In this document: positions 1 through 7,403 of the stretch, piece by piece
Position numbering within the stretch: position 1 is the stretch's first letter
Layout of the letters: the number at the start of each line of letters is the position of its first letter
DNA from: Candidatus Cryosericum hinesii
GTDB lineage: Bacteria > Caldisericota > Caldisericia > Cryosericales > Cryosericaceae
Reading direction: 5' to 3'
Length of the DNA stretch: 64,000 nucleotides
Assembly (NCBI RefSeq): GCF_003570985.1
Contig: NZ_QXIW01000007.1
Location: 22,066 to 86,065 of the forward strand
Notes under the pieces: generated by a model
Told to the model about the DNA's origin: nothing
Database searches by the model: none
The model's input: the letters and a program-made list of their open reading frames with translations, nothing else
Made by a program: the position numbers and the translations under genes

Positions 1-139
1 GGCAGCCATGCTTGTCACCCAGTGCCACCGTGTGACACAACGACCGGTCACGTCGTCGATTCGGTCATGAACGCCTTTCTGTGCTGATTGGCTCCTGCCT
101 TGGCGGATGAGCCGGGCACATTCATCACCATCTTCCTGC

Positions 140-167
140 TTTACATCAGGTGCCGTTGGCCTAGTAT
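140..167 (+). promoter_or_regulatory. candidate sigma70 promoter for the glycosyltransferase gene
   Basis: TTTACA at 140-145 and TAGTAT at 162-167 are separated by 16 bases, which predicts a transcript start near 174. That gives a leader of about 65 bases to the ATG at 240 and argues against the in-frame TTG at 174 as the start. Nothing else is recognised in the first 239 bases. Confidence 0.35.
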
Positions 168-239
168 CCTGGGTTGTCATGGCAGGAATGTGCGGGAAGG
201 TATCACGCGCCAGGTTCTTCCTGCACTGGAGATGATGGA

Positions 240-1496
240 ATGCATCTAGGACCAGAGTTCATACGACAGCTTGGTTACGTGCTGCTTGCTGTCTTACAGG
301 ACGGTGTCTTCGTCCTGTTTGCGTACCAGTCGGTCATGTCGCTGTTCGCGTTCTTCCAGAGGCGCAAACCACCGCTGAGAGACCCCGTCACGCGGTTCGC
401 CGTGCTCGTTGCGGCGCACAACGAGGCGCATGTCATTAGCGACGTGCTGGATTCCCTGATACGGCAGGCCTATCCACGTGAGCTCTTCGACGTCTACGTC
501 GTCGCGGACAACTGCGCCGACAATACCGCAGACGTGGCCCGTGGGCGCAGAGCCATTGTCTATGAACGCACGGATACGGTCCTGACTGGCAAGGGCCACG
601 CTATCGGCTGGCTTCTCACGCGCATCAAGTCTACGGGCACGTCGTATGACATGATAGCGATATTCGACGCGGACAATTTGGTCAGCGCCAACTTCCTCCG
701 CGAGGTCGACCGCTATGCGCAGGCCGGGTACCGCGCCGTCCAGGGGTATCTCGACATGAAGAACCCCGGAGATACGTGGATCTCGCTGTCGTGTGCCATC
801 GGGTACTGGTGCACCAACCGTTTCTGGGAGCTCGCTCGCAGCAACATTGGTCTTGCCTCGATGCTAGGCGGTACTGGTTCCTGCATGGCCATGTCGCTCA
901 TCGACGAGATCGGCTGGAATCCCCATTCCCTCACCGAGGACCTGGAGTTCACCATCAAGTGCGTCCTGCAGGGCGTTCGCCCGACCTGGGCGTGGAATGC
1001 GCACGTCTACGACGAGAAACCCCTCACTATGCGAGCCTCATGGAATCAGCGCATGCGCTGGATGCGTGGGCATTTCCAGTTGGGCTTCCGCTACAGCGGG
1101 CCTCTGTGGAAGCGCTTCTTCACCCGATTCGACATGGCGGCATTCGACATCCTGGTCTACCTCGGGCAGCCAATCTGGATGGTCTTCTCCTATCTCCTGG
1201 TGCTCGTCAATGTCGTCATACACTTCACCCACATGGCCGTGCCTGTGTGGGCATCCGCCGGTATCGTGCTTCCCTCGGTCTGGGTCGCCCTGTTCACATT
1301 CGAGTGGTTTGCCCCTCCCATGCTCGTCGCGGCCCTGCTGCTCGAGAAGGTCAGGCCGAAGTACTGGTGGGGCGTATTCATGTTCGCCGTGTATGGGCTG
1401 ACGTGGCTTCCGCTGGACTTCATCGCCCTCTTCACGCGCAACGACCAGACCTGGTTCCATACCATCCACAAGCAGGCCGCAGTCTCCAGCAAGTAG
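240..1496 (+). CDS. membrane family 2 glycosyltransferase
   Basis: Predicted processive-type inverting glycosyltransferase of 418 residues that would transfer sugar from a nucleotide donor at the cytoplasmic membrane. An N-terminal hydrophobic segment (about residues 10-38) is followed by the GT-A domain with VAAHNEA, the donor/metal motif DAD (about 143-145), TED (about 232-234) and QRMRW (about 270-274), the QxxRW signature of cellulose/chitin/hyaluronan synthase-like enzymes. At least three hydrophobic helices follow. The reading frame is open from a TTG at 174, but ATG 240 has GGAG eight bases upstream and is preferred. It stands alone. The product polysaccharide or glycolipid cannot be told from sequence. 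Confidence 0.85.
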   Translation: MHLGPEFIRQLGYVLLAVLQDGVFVLFAYQSVMSLFAFFQRRKPPLRDPVTRFAVLVAAHNEAHVISDVLDSLIRQAYPRELFDVYVVADNCADNTADVARGRRAIVYERTDTVLTGKGHAIGWLLTRIKSTGTSYDMIAIFDADNLVSANFLREVDRYAQAGYRAVQGYLDMKNPGDTWISLSCAIGYWCTNRFWELARSNIGLASMLGGTGSCMAMSLIDEIGWNPHSLTEDLEFTIKCVLQGVRPTWAWNAHVYDEKPLTMRASWNQRMRWMRGHFQLGFRYSGPLWKRFFTRFDMAAFDILVYLGQPIWMVFSYLLVLVNVVIHFTHMAVPVWASAGIVLPSVWVALFTFEWFAPPMLVAALLLEKVRPKYWWGVFMFAVYGLTWLPLDFIALFTRNDQTWFHTIHKQAAVSSK

Positions 1497-1530
1497 CGTC
1501 GACAGGCGGTTGCGGCATCCGGTAGCCATT

Positions 1531-1700
1531 GGGGTCAGCTGGTAATTCCGACCCAGGGTGGTAAGTTCACGGGATGACCTCCAACCCGTCCTCGCCAGGC
1601 CTGCCTGCTGTCCTTAGTCCATCATTCCCACTTCCCCTCCGTCATTCCCCCCGAGCCTTTCTGTTCAAGGCAAGGGGTGCTTTCGCGCAGGCGGGAATCT
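1531..1700 (+). repeat. composite intergenic repeat, copy 1
   Basis: The non-coding stretch 1497-1921 starts its repeat with GGGGTCAGCTGGTAATTC (1531-1548), which recurs at 7252. About 90 bases later come CATTCCC-type blocks and a terminal GGCGGGAAT arm near 1690-1698, the family seen between other core genes here. A small palindrome, ATACGC-TTTA-GCGTAT at 1789-1804, lies just before the phosphodiesterase gene and could be an operator. No gene is seen in this gap. Confidence 0.6.
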
Positions 1701-1921
1701 ATCCCTGTTTGTATCCTCTGCACTGCTGGGAGATGATGTTGAACGGATGAGCTCAAGGATACGTTATAGACAGAGACATTTGAGTTATATACGCTTTAGC
1801 GTATGAAAGGGAGATGGAGACCGATGTTGTTCGACAGTATGTGACGCGCCATCGTGGCAATCCCTGCGATGTCCGGTATGCTGGTGCTCATAGAGTGCTC
1901 ATTGTTACCGGAGGTCCCTGC

Positions 1922-2398
1922 ATGCACATCCTGGTAGTCTCTGATTCGCACGGCAACACGTCCAACCTGAAGGAGGCGATGCTTCGGCATCCCGAAGTCA
2001 CCCGCGTGCTCCATTGCGGGGATGGCGAGGCCGACGTCGCTGCTCTCAGCGCAGCGTATCCGTCCGTGCGCTTCGACGCCGTGCGTGGCAACTGCGACCT
2101 CGGTGCATTGCTCCCGCTCCAGCGCCTCCTGCGGATCGCCGGCAGGCGCATCTTCATGACCCACGGTCATAGCTATGGCACCAAGTATGGGATGGAATTG
2201 CTCCTCGAACAGGGGCGCAAGGAAAGGGCCGACGTCGTCCTCTTCGGTCATACGCACCGCCGTCTCATTGAGCGCCAGGACGGCATCCTCCTCGTCAACC
2301 CCGGCAGCATCGGGGGCCGCTTTCCCGCCCGCACGGCCACCTACGTCGTCCTGGACCTGTCAGACGGTGTGGTAACGGCCGAGGGGTATGAACTGTAG
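1922..2398 (+). CDS. YfcE/MJ0936-family metallophosphoesterase
   Basis: Predicted cytoplasmic dinuclear-metal phosphodiesterase of 158 residues, the normal length for the YfcE group. Metal-ligand motifs appear in the family order: SDSHGN at the N-terminus, HCGDG, RGNCD, MTHGHSYGTK, FGHTHRR and NPGS near the C-terminus. The frame is open from 1814, but ATG 1922 has GGAGG seven bases upstream and the protein begins directly with the first beta strand, so this start is chosen. The natural substrate of this group is poorly defined; cyclic or model phosphodiesters are usual in vitro. It stands alone, followed by a short repeat. Confidence 0.9.
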   Translation: MHILVVSDSHGNTSNLKEAMLRHPEVTRVLHCGDGEADVAALSAAYPSVRFDAVRGNCDLGALLPLQRLLRIAGRRIFMTHGHSYGTKYGMELLLEQGRKERADVVLFGHTHRRLIERQDGILLVNPGSIGGRFPARTATYVVLDLSDGVVTAEGYEL

Positions 2399-2413
2399 AA
2401 CAGCGCCTGCTTC

Positions 2414-2440
2414 GTCATTCCCGCGAAGGCGGGAATCCAA
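2414..2440. repeat. short inverted repeat of the CATTCCC family, copy 2
   Basis: GTCATTCCCGCGAAGGCGGG then AATCCAA: an imperfect palindrome with ATTCCCGC and GCGGGAAT arms. It sits between convergent genes and could fold as a hairpin at the 3' ends of both transcripts. It matches the core of copies near 5.3, 7.3, 42.3, 43.3 and 47.7 kb. Confidence 0.75.
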
Positions 2441-2467
2441 CTCTTGTCGTTCCTCCATCCAGTGAAC

Positions 2468-3463
2468 TCACGACCTGACGGGCGTGCATTTGGACCACTC
2501 CATAATAATCGCACCGGAAGTCATTCCAGCACCAAAAGAAACCATAAGCACGTTGTCGCCATTTTTCAGCTTTCCTTCTTGATAAATCTTGTCAAGCGCA
2601 ATAGGGATGGAAGCAGCAGAGGAATTGCCATACTTATCAATAGTAACAACGACCTTTTCCATAGGTATACCCAGTTCTTGAGCTCCAGACTGAATGATTC
2701 TGAGGTTTGCCTGGTGAGGCACGAACCAGTCAACACTCTCAAGGGGAACATGTGCTTTCTCAAGAACTTTCTTTGAAATACGCGAGATCTCACGGACAGA
2801 AAATCTAAATACTGCCTGGCCATCCATTTTAGTGAAGTAACTTCGTTCTTTTAGTACTTCTTTGCTGAAAGGTTTCCTCGAGCCACCAGCAGGTAACGTG
2901 AGGTACTCCGCAAGAGAGCCATCAGCAAACAGTTCAAATGAAAGGAAACCACCATGTTCGACGGTGCTTAGTACAGCAGCGCCTGCTCCGTCACCAAACA
3001 GAACATACGTCCCTCTATCTGTATTATCCATCATCCTGGTGATAACTTCCGCTCCTACGACAAGAACATTCTTGTACATGCCTGATTGAATGAATTGAGC
3101 TCCAACAGTAACTCCATATACCCAACCTGGACAACCTGCCTGAAGGTCAAAAGCAGCTGCATTTTTTGCTCCAATCATTTCTTGCAGCAGGCAAGCCGTA
3201 GCAGGATAATGCATATCAGGAGAGTTTGTTCCAACAATGATCAAATCAATATCATTCGGAGACAGATGTGCATCTTCCAGCGCCCGTTCAGCAGCAATTT
3301 TTGCGAGGTCACTCGTTGCCTGGTCTTTTCTCGCAAAACGCCGTTCCGTAATTCCTGACCTGCTCTTTATCCATCCATCAGTCGTGTCGAGAATCTTCTC
3401 CAGATCAGCGTTGGTAACAATCTGTTCAGGAACATAACTACCCAACCCGACGATTCCTACCAT
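2468..3463 (-). CDS. fabH: 3-oxoacyl-ACP synthase III (FabH)
   Basis: KASIII condenses acyl-CoA with malonyl-ACP to start type II fatty acid synthesis. The 331-residue thiolase-fold protein has the full catalytic triad: Cys111 in QAGCPGW, His250 in PHQAN and Asn280 in KYGNSSAAS, with the C-terminal GFGAG-like loop as SFGAGMTSG. A TTG lies one codon upstream, but ATG 3463 has AGGAG seven bases ahead. It is the last gene of a three-gene minus-strand unit, 15 bases after fabZ. Codon use is clearly more AT-rich than in the flanking genes, as for its two partners, suggesting separate ancestry of the cluster. A role in a specialised acyl pathway instead of the main one is possible. Confidence 0.93.
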   Translation of the reverse strand: MVGIVGLGSYVPEQIVTNADLEKILDTTDGWIKSRSGITERRFARKDQATSDLAKIAAERALEDAHLSPNDIDLIIVGTNSPDMHYPATACLLQEMIGAKNAAAFDLQAGCPGWVYGVTVGAQFIQSGMYKNVLVVGAEVITRMMDNTDRGTYVLFGDGAGAAVLSTVEHGGFLSFELFADGSLAEYLTLPAGGSRKPFSKEVLKERSYFTKMDGQAVFRFSVREISRISKKVLEKAHVPLESVDWFVPHQANLRIIQSGAQELGIPMEKVVVTIDKYGNSSAASIPIALDKIYQEGKLKNGDNVLMVSFGAGMTSGAIIMEWSKCTPVRS

Positions 3464-3478
3464 CAAACAACTCCTGCC

Positions 3479-3940
3479 TTAAAGAGTTTCATTATCAACA
3501 AAAACCGCAACAATGACGCCTTGTGCTACGAGAGAATCACCAGAATAAATCTTGGACTCACTTCTTGCAACGTTATGCCTGAAAGAAAGAAGCGTTGCTT
3601 TTACAGTAAGAGTCTGTCCAGGAAACACCTTCCTCAGAAACCTGAACTTATCCACTCCGGCAAAGAAGCCAAATAAGTTTCTATTCTTTGGAACAGTAAG
3701 GATCAGAAATGTAGATACCTGCCCAGCAAACTCCATCAGAATAACACCAGGAACAATAGGCATCTGTGGAAAATGCCCCTTGAAAAAAAACTCCTTTCCA
3801 GTAAAAGTCTTCTTGCCTGTCACGCTTTCTCCGGGCACAAGATCAGTTATCTCGTCGACAAAGAGGAATGGTTCTCGTTGAGGGAGTATTTGTTCTATAT
3901 CCCCCTTGGACAACTTCAGTTCATGCGTGTTCGTCTTCAA
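3479..3940 (-). CDS. fabZ: 3-hydroxyacyl-ACP dehydratase (FabZ-like)
   Basis: Hot-dog-fold dehydratase of 153 residues that removes water from 3-hydroxyacyl-ACP in the elongation cycle. The active-site segment GHFPQMPIVPGVILMEF carries the catalytic His56 and Glu70 at the FabZ spacing, and ILPQREPFLFVDEI is the typical N-terminal FabZ block. Translation must start at a TTG: there is no nearby in-frame ATG, and AGGAGG lies five bases upstream. It sits 15 bases before fabH and 29 bases after the FabK-like gene, so the three are very probably one operon. Base composition is AT-rich relative to its surroundings. Confidence 0.92.
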   Translation of the reverse strand: MKTNTHELKLSKGDIEQILPQREPFLFVDEITDLVPGESVTGKKTFTGKEFFFKGHFPQMPIVPGVILMEFAGQVSTFLILTVPKNRNLFGFFAGVDKFRFLRKVFPGQTLTVKATLLSFRHNVARSESKIYSGDSLVAQGVIVAVFVDNETL

Positions 3941-3969
3941 CTAGGACCTCCTGCCCAAATTATACGACA

Positions 3970-5079
3970 TCAAGAGGATTTTTCGAATTCATCGCACGGG
4001 ACATCTCTATATTCTTTTTGCAAAGTTTCGATCAGTGCTTTCACGGAAATTATCTCTTTTACACGATACGCATTTGCACCAGCAAAAACAAAACCATACT
4101 CAAGATTTCCTTTCTTGGCGTTCGTTAACGCAAGTGCAATACAATAAGGAGAATTGGCATAATTACACGGCTTTAGACATTTCCAGGGACAGTTCATTGG
4201 TTTCTTGATCCCCTGGTTTACGTCATCCAGGAATTTATTCCTGATCGCCCGTCCTGGCATTCCAACAGGACTATTTATGATGACAATATCTTCTTCTTTG
4301 CTCTTCAGGTAAGCCTCCTTAAATTCCATTGAAGCATCGCACTCGTACGTTCCTACAAACCTTGTTGCCATCTGAACTCCACTTGCTCCCAACTGAAGAA
4401 ACCTGTAAATGTCGGCTCCGGTAAATATACCACCTGCGGCAATGACAGGGATGCTTTCCCCGTAACGTTGCTCGTAAATTTTCATGACAGTAATAACATC
4501 GGGAAGGATCCTTTCCAGGGCATAATCAGGATCGCCAATTTCTTCCTTCTTGAATCCAAGGTGCCCACCAGCCATCGGGCCTTCAACAACTACCGCATCT
4601 GGTACGACACCATACTGCCTCGCCCAATATCTGAAAATAAGTTCTGCCGCTCTTCCTGAGGAAACGATAGGAACAAATTTCGTCCTGTTCTTTTCACTCT
4701 TGCCCTGCAAAATCTTCTCCGGGACTTTGAGAGGAAGCCCCGCTCCTGAAATAATGAGATCAGCACCCTCTTCCACCGAGATATTTACGTGATCATCATA
4801 GTCTGAAAGAGCGACCATTATGTTGACACCGATGATGCCTTTCGTCTCTCTGGCTTTCCTTATTTCTTTTCTAAGAGCTCTTGCGTTTGCCTCTCTGAAA
4901 TCTTTGCCAAAGTCCGGCTCCAACATACCAATCGCTGCAGAAGAAATAACTCCAATAGCTCCTTCCTTTGCAACTGCTGACGCTAAACCCGATAAAGAAA
5001 CACCAACGCCCATGCCTCCCTGAATAATTGGTACACGAGCTTCCAGATCACCGATCTTTAGAAGTGGCATTTCGCTCAT
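3970..5079 (-). CDS. FabK/nitronate monooxygenase-family flavoprotein
   Basis: FMN-dependent TIM-barrel protein of 369 residues. The N-terminal IQGGMGVGVS, central GPMAGGHLGF (flavin/His region) and IPVIAAGGIFTGADI followed by GASGVQMATRF are typical of the NMO/FabK family. The C-terminal part has an unusual cysteine-rich stretch, CPWKCLKPCNYANSPYC (about residues 300-316), seen in one subgroup and perhaps metal- or redox-active. As first gene of a unit with fabZ and fabH, an enoyl-ACP reductase role (FabK-like) is the attractive inference, but family membership alone would equally fit nitronate monooxygenase. ATG 5079 has GGGAG seven bases upstream. Like the other two genes it is AT-rich. 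Confidence 0.8.
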   Translation of the reverse strand: MSEMPLLKIGDLEARVPIIQGGMGVGVSLSGLASAVAKEGAIGVISSAAIGMLEPDFGKDFREANARALRKEIRKARETKGIIGVNIMVALSDYDDHVNISVEEGADLIISGAGLPLKVPEKILQGKSEKNRTKFVPIVSSGRAAELIFRYWARQYGVVPDAVVVEGPMAGGHLGFKKEEIGDPDYALERILPDVITVMKIYEQRYGESIPVIAAGGIFTGADIYRFLQLGASGVQMATRFVGTYECDASMEFKEAYLKSKEEDIVIINSPVGMPGRAIRNKFLDDVNQGIKKPMNCPWKCLKPCNYANSPYCIALALTNAKKGNLEYGFVFAGANAYRVKEIISVKALIETLQKEYRDVPCDEFEKSS

Positions 5080-5245
5080 ATGGTGACTCCCGAAATTTGA
5101 GATGCAATGAGGACCGGGTCAAGACAAAGCTGTCAGGCTCTGCCACGAAAACACTATTTCAAGGTACTATAGTCCCTTTGTTGAAGAAATTTCGAAGATG
5201 CCACATCGACTCATTCAACATGGAGGCGAACAGTGTGCTCGGTCC

Positions 5246-5372
5246 GTCATTCCCCCGTCTCATCCGTCATTCCCCCCCGAGTATTTCTTTTCAATGCCCC
5301 CGAGCACTTTATTCCCATGCGAGGGGCGTTCTGAGGGGTGCTTTCGGCGAAGGCGGGAATCCAGTCTTGTCC
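5246..5372 (+). repeat. composite intergenic repeat, copy 3
   Basis: Within the gene-free stretch 5080-5482 there are two GTCATTCCCCC-type blocks (5246 and about 5263), an internal CCCCCGAGCACTTTATTCCC segment and a terminal GAAGGCGGGAATCCAGTC arm (to about 5372). The CCCGAG...GGGGTGCT part matches copies 1, g and h elsewhere in the window. No gene is recognised in this gap; a promoter for the downstream gene is likely but not clear. Confidence 0.65.
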
Positions 5373-5482
5373 TTAGATCTTTCGTTTCCGTTCCCGGTTC
5401 GTCTCTCAGCGCAGCAATTGGCAGTATACTAATATAATAGAGGGGTGCTCGGTATGCCGCCCCGACCTCGGGAGGAATGACG

Positions 5483-6262
5483 ATGCTGGGAGCAGTAGCA
5501 GGAGACATCATCGGTTCGGTGTATGAGGCTCACGCCATCAAGTCAATGGACTTCCCGTTGTTCAGCCAAGGTTCAGAGTGGACAGACGACACCGTCCTGA
5601 CCATGGCCGTGGCCCAGACGCTACTTACGGGCCGTCCGTACGAAGAGACGCTGCGAGAGTTTGCGCTGGAGCATCCAGATGCTGGGTTTGGTGGGCGGTT
5701 CAGGCATTGGTTCACCACGCCAGGGGCGAAACCGTACGACAGCTTCGGCAACGGGTCGGCCATGCGCGTCAGCCCTGTGGGCTGGGCCTTCGACACCTTG
5801 GAGGAAACGCTGGAGGAAGCGCAGCGTTCAGCCGAGGTGACCCACAACCACCCGGAGGGCATCAAGGGTGCGCAGTCAGTAGCGGCCGCCATTTTCCTTG
5901 CCCGTCAGGGGACCAGTCAGGTTATCATCCGGGACGCGCTCGAGACTCGGTTCGGGTATGACCTGCACCGTGCCTATGAGGACATCCAGCCATCCTGCTC
6001 GTTCGACGAGACGTGCCAACGGTCGGTACCCGAGGCGCTCATCTGCGCGCTGACCTCCATGTCTTTCGAGGGCGCGGTGTGCCGCGCAGTTGCTCTGGGC
6101 GGTGACGCCGACACACAGGCCGCCATCGCAGGCTCGGTGGCCGAGGCACTCTATGGTGGAGTCCCAGAGAGTATTGCCAAGGAAGTACGCGCCCGCCTGA
6201 CCCCGCAGTTCATCGGCATCCTTGACGCTTTCCAGGAGAAGTACCACATCCAGCATTCATAG
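5483..6262 (+). CDS. ADP-ribosylglycohydrolase (DraG/ARH family)
   Basis: Predicted Mg/Mn-dependent hydrolase of 259 residues that removes ADP-ribose from a modified protein or small molecule. It shows the family metal motifs: GDIIGS at the N-terminus, WTDDT (Thr34-Asp35-Asp36), GNGSAMRVSP, the HPEGIKGAQ helix and the C-terminal GGDADTQAAIAG metal-ligand block. Two ATGs are possible; GGAGG (5471-5475) is one base from ATG 5477 but seven from ATG 5483, so the latter is chosen. It is a single gene. No ADP-ribosyltransferase is seen nearby, so the substrate is unknown; a defence or nitrogenase link cannot be argued from context. Confidence 0.88.
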   Translation: MLGAVAGDIIGSVYEAHAIKSMDFPLFSQGSEWTDDTVLTMAVAQTLLTGRPYEETLREFALEHPDAGFGGRFRHWFTTPGAKPYDSFGNGSAMRVSPVGWAFDTLEETLEEAQRSAEVTHNHPEGIKGAQSVAAAIFLARQGTSQVIIRDALETRFGYDLHRAYEDIQPSCSFDETCQRSVPEALICALTSMSFEGAVCRAVALGGDADTQAAIAGSVAEALYGGVPESIAKEVRARLTPQFIGILDAFQEKYHIQHS

Positions 6263-6328
6263 GCTATCCGGCACGTTGCAGTCAAGCGTTACCATTTCCA
6301 AGTGGTATCGCTTGGCTGCAACGAGATA

Positions 6329-6859
6329 TTACTCTATTGCTTCTGTGTCTTCTCCGTTATGTTCTTCCAATTCTTCTGGCTTGGTTTCCTGCAGCAAGCC
6401 TTTTGCTTTGGCCACGTCATCATCTGAACCATGAGCAATAACAAGGTACTTGCCAGCTACCAGCCTGTCCTCATATCTGATGATGTGCCTGTGAGAAACA
6501 CCCAGTCCAGCCAAAGCACCCAGGATGCCTCCTCCTGCCGCACCAAAGGTCGCGCCTTCTGCACCGACGAAAAGCATGGAGGCTAAAGAACCGGCAGCCA
6601 TAAGCGGCCCAAAGCCAGGTACCAGGAAGAATCCTGCACCGACCAGGAGACCAAAAATGCCACCTGCCCACGCGCCTGTTCCTGCACCTGCCTTTGCTAC
6701 ATCACGTGCCGTAACAAAGCCGTGGACTTTCTCTTCAGTCTTCAAGTTCTGAGCCACGATTGACAACTGTTTCGCCGGCAGACCATTTTCAATGACTTTC
6801 TTTATTGCACGTTCTGCAGCTTCCATGGTTCCGTAGACAGCTATTACACTCTTCTCCAT
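6329..6859 (-). CDS. general stress protein 17M-like / DUF1269-like membrane-associated protein
   Basis: A 176-residue protein. The N-terminal 45 residues (SVIAVYGTMEAAERAIKKV) look like the ferredoxin-fold YflT/GSP17M domain. The centre (about 55-120) is a Gly/Ala-rich hydrophobic stretch, AGAGTGAWAGGIFGLLVGAG and a second GAAGGGILGALAGLG, that could form a membrane hairpin. A short alpha/beta block and a very acidic tail (EELEEHNGEDTEAIE) follow. ATG 6859 has a perfect AAAGGAGG upstream. Genes of this type are often stress-induced, but the molecular role is unknown. It lies 45 bases after the small gene that ends at 6905 on the same strand, so the two may be cotranscribed. Confidence 0.7.
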   Translation of the reverse strand: MEKSVIAVYGTMEAAERAIKKVIENGLPAKQLSIVAQNLKTEEKVHGFVTARDVAKAGAGTGAWAGGIFGLLVGAGFFLVPGFGPLMAAGSLASMLFVGAEGATFGAAGGGILGALAGLGVSHRHIIRYEDRLVAGKYLVIAHGSDDDVAKAKGLLQETKPEELEEHNGEDTEAIE

Positions 6860-6904
6860 TGGTACCGCCTCCTTTGATGAATTGAGGGACTGATGAGCTC
6901 TCTG

Positions 6905-7219
6905 TCAAAACCAGCCCGCCTTCTTCATCGCTTCCATTGAGATCTTCGAGCTTGGTCCATCGCCCCGTGCAACGGTGATGCCGACGTTGGGCCCCACGAG
7001 CTCCTGGATCTCCGCGATGTCCTTGTGTGTGAAGCCCGGGCAAAGGATGATAGCCTCGATGCCCTCTTCCTTGACAAGGGTTCTGCAGACTTCCAATGCC
7101 TGAGCCTGACCTTTGACCAGTCGTACGTAGAGTTTGTACTTCTCCGTTCCCAGTAGGCAGGCATCCCTTTCGGGGTCTGCGTCAGGTGCGTGCGCCATGA
7201 ACAACGATGTGAATGCCAT
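6905..7219 (-). CDS. small conserved protein, DUF6506-like
   Basis: A compact 104-residue cytoplasmic alpha/beta protein with alternating strands and helices (FTSLFMAHAPDADPERD, LYVRLVKGQAQAL, EAIILCPGFTHKDIAEIQEL, NVGITVARGDGPSS). The CPGF and ARGDGPSS blocks resemble the DUF6506 group as I remember it; the biochemical role is unknown. ATG 7219 has an ideal AGGAGGT six bases upstream. It lies immediately upstream of, and in the same direction as, the GSP17M-like gene. Confidence 0.65.
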   Translation of the reverse strand: MAFTSLFMAHAPDADPERDACLLGTEKYKLYVRLVKGQAQALEVCRTLVKEEGIEAIILCPGFTHKDIAEIQELVGPNVGITVARGDGPSSKISMEAMKKAGWF

Positions 7220-7251
7220 AATTCACCTCCTATAATATTCTAACTCTTTTT

Positions 7252-7385
7252 GGGGTCAGCTGGTAATTCGAGCACAGTGGTACATGTCAAGAGTGACCGC
7301 CTTTGCCTCTGTCATTCCCGCGCGCCATTGCGTCATTCCCCCGTTCCCCCCTCTGTCATTCCCGCGTATGCGGGAATCCAGTCTT
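7252..7385 (+). repeat. composite intergenic repeat, copy 4
   Basis: Begins with GGGGTCAGCTGGTAATTC (shared with 1531), contains GTGGTACATG (shared with 43.0 and 43.2 kb), then three GTCATTCCC blocks, and ends in the palindrome GTCATTCCCGCGTATGCGGG followed by AATCCAGTC. It lies directly beyond the stop of the giant helicase gene and probably contributes to its 3' end. Confidence 0.7.
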
Positions 7386-7403
7386 GTTTTGGTTGTGTGC
7401 CCG

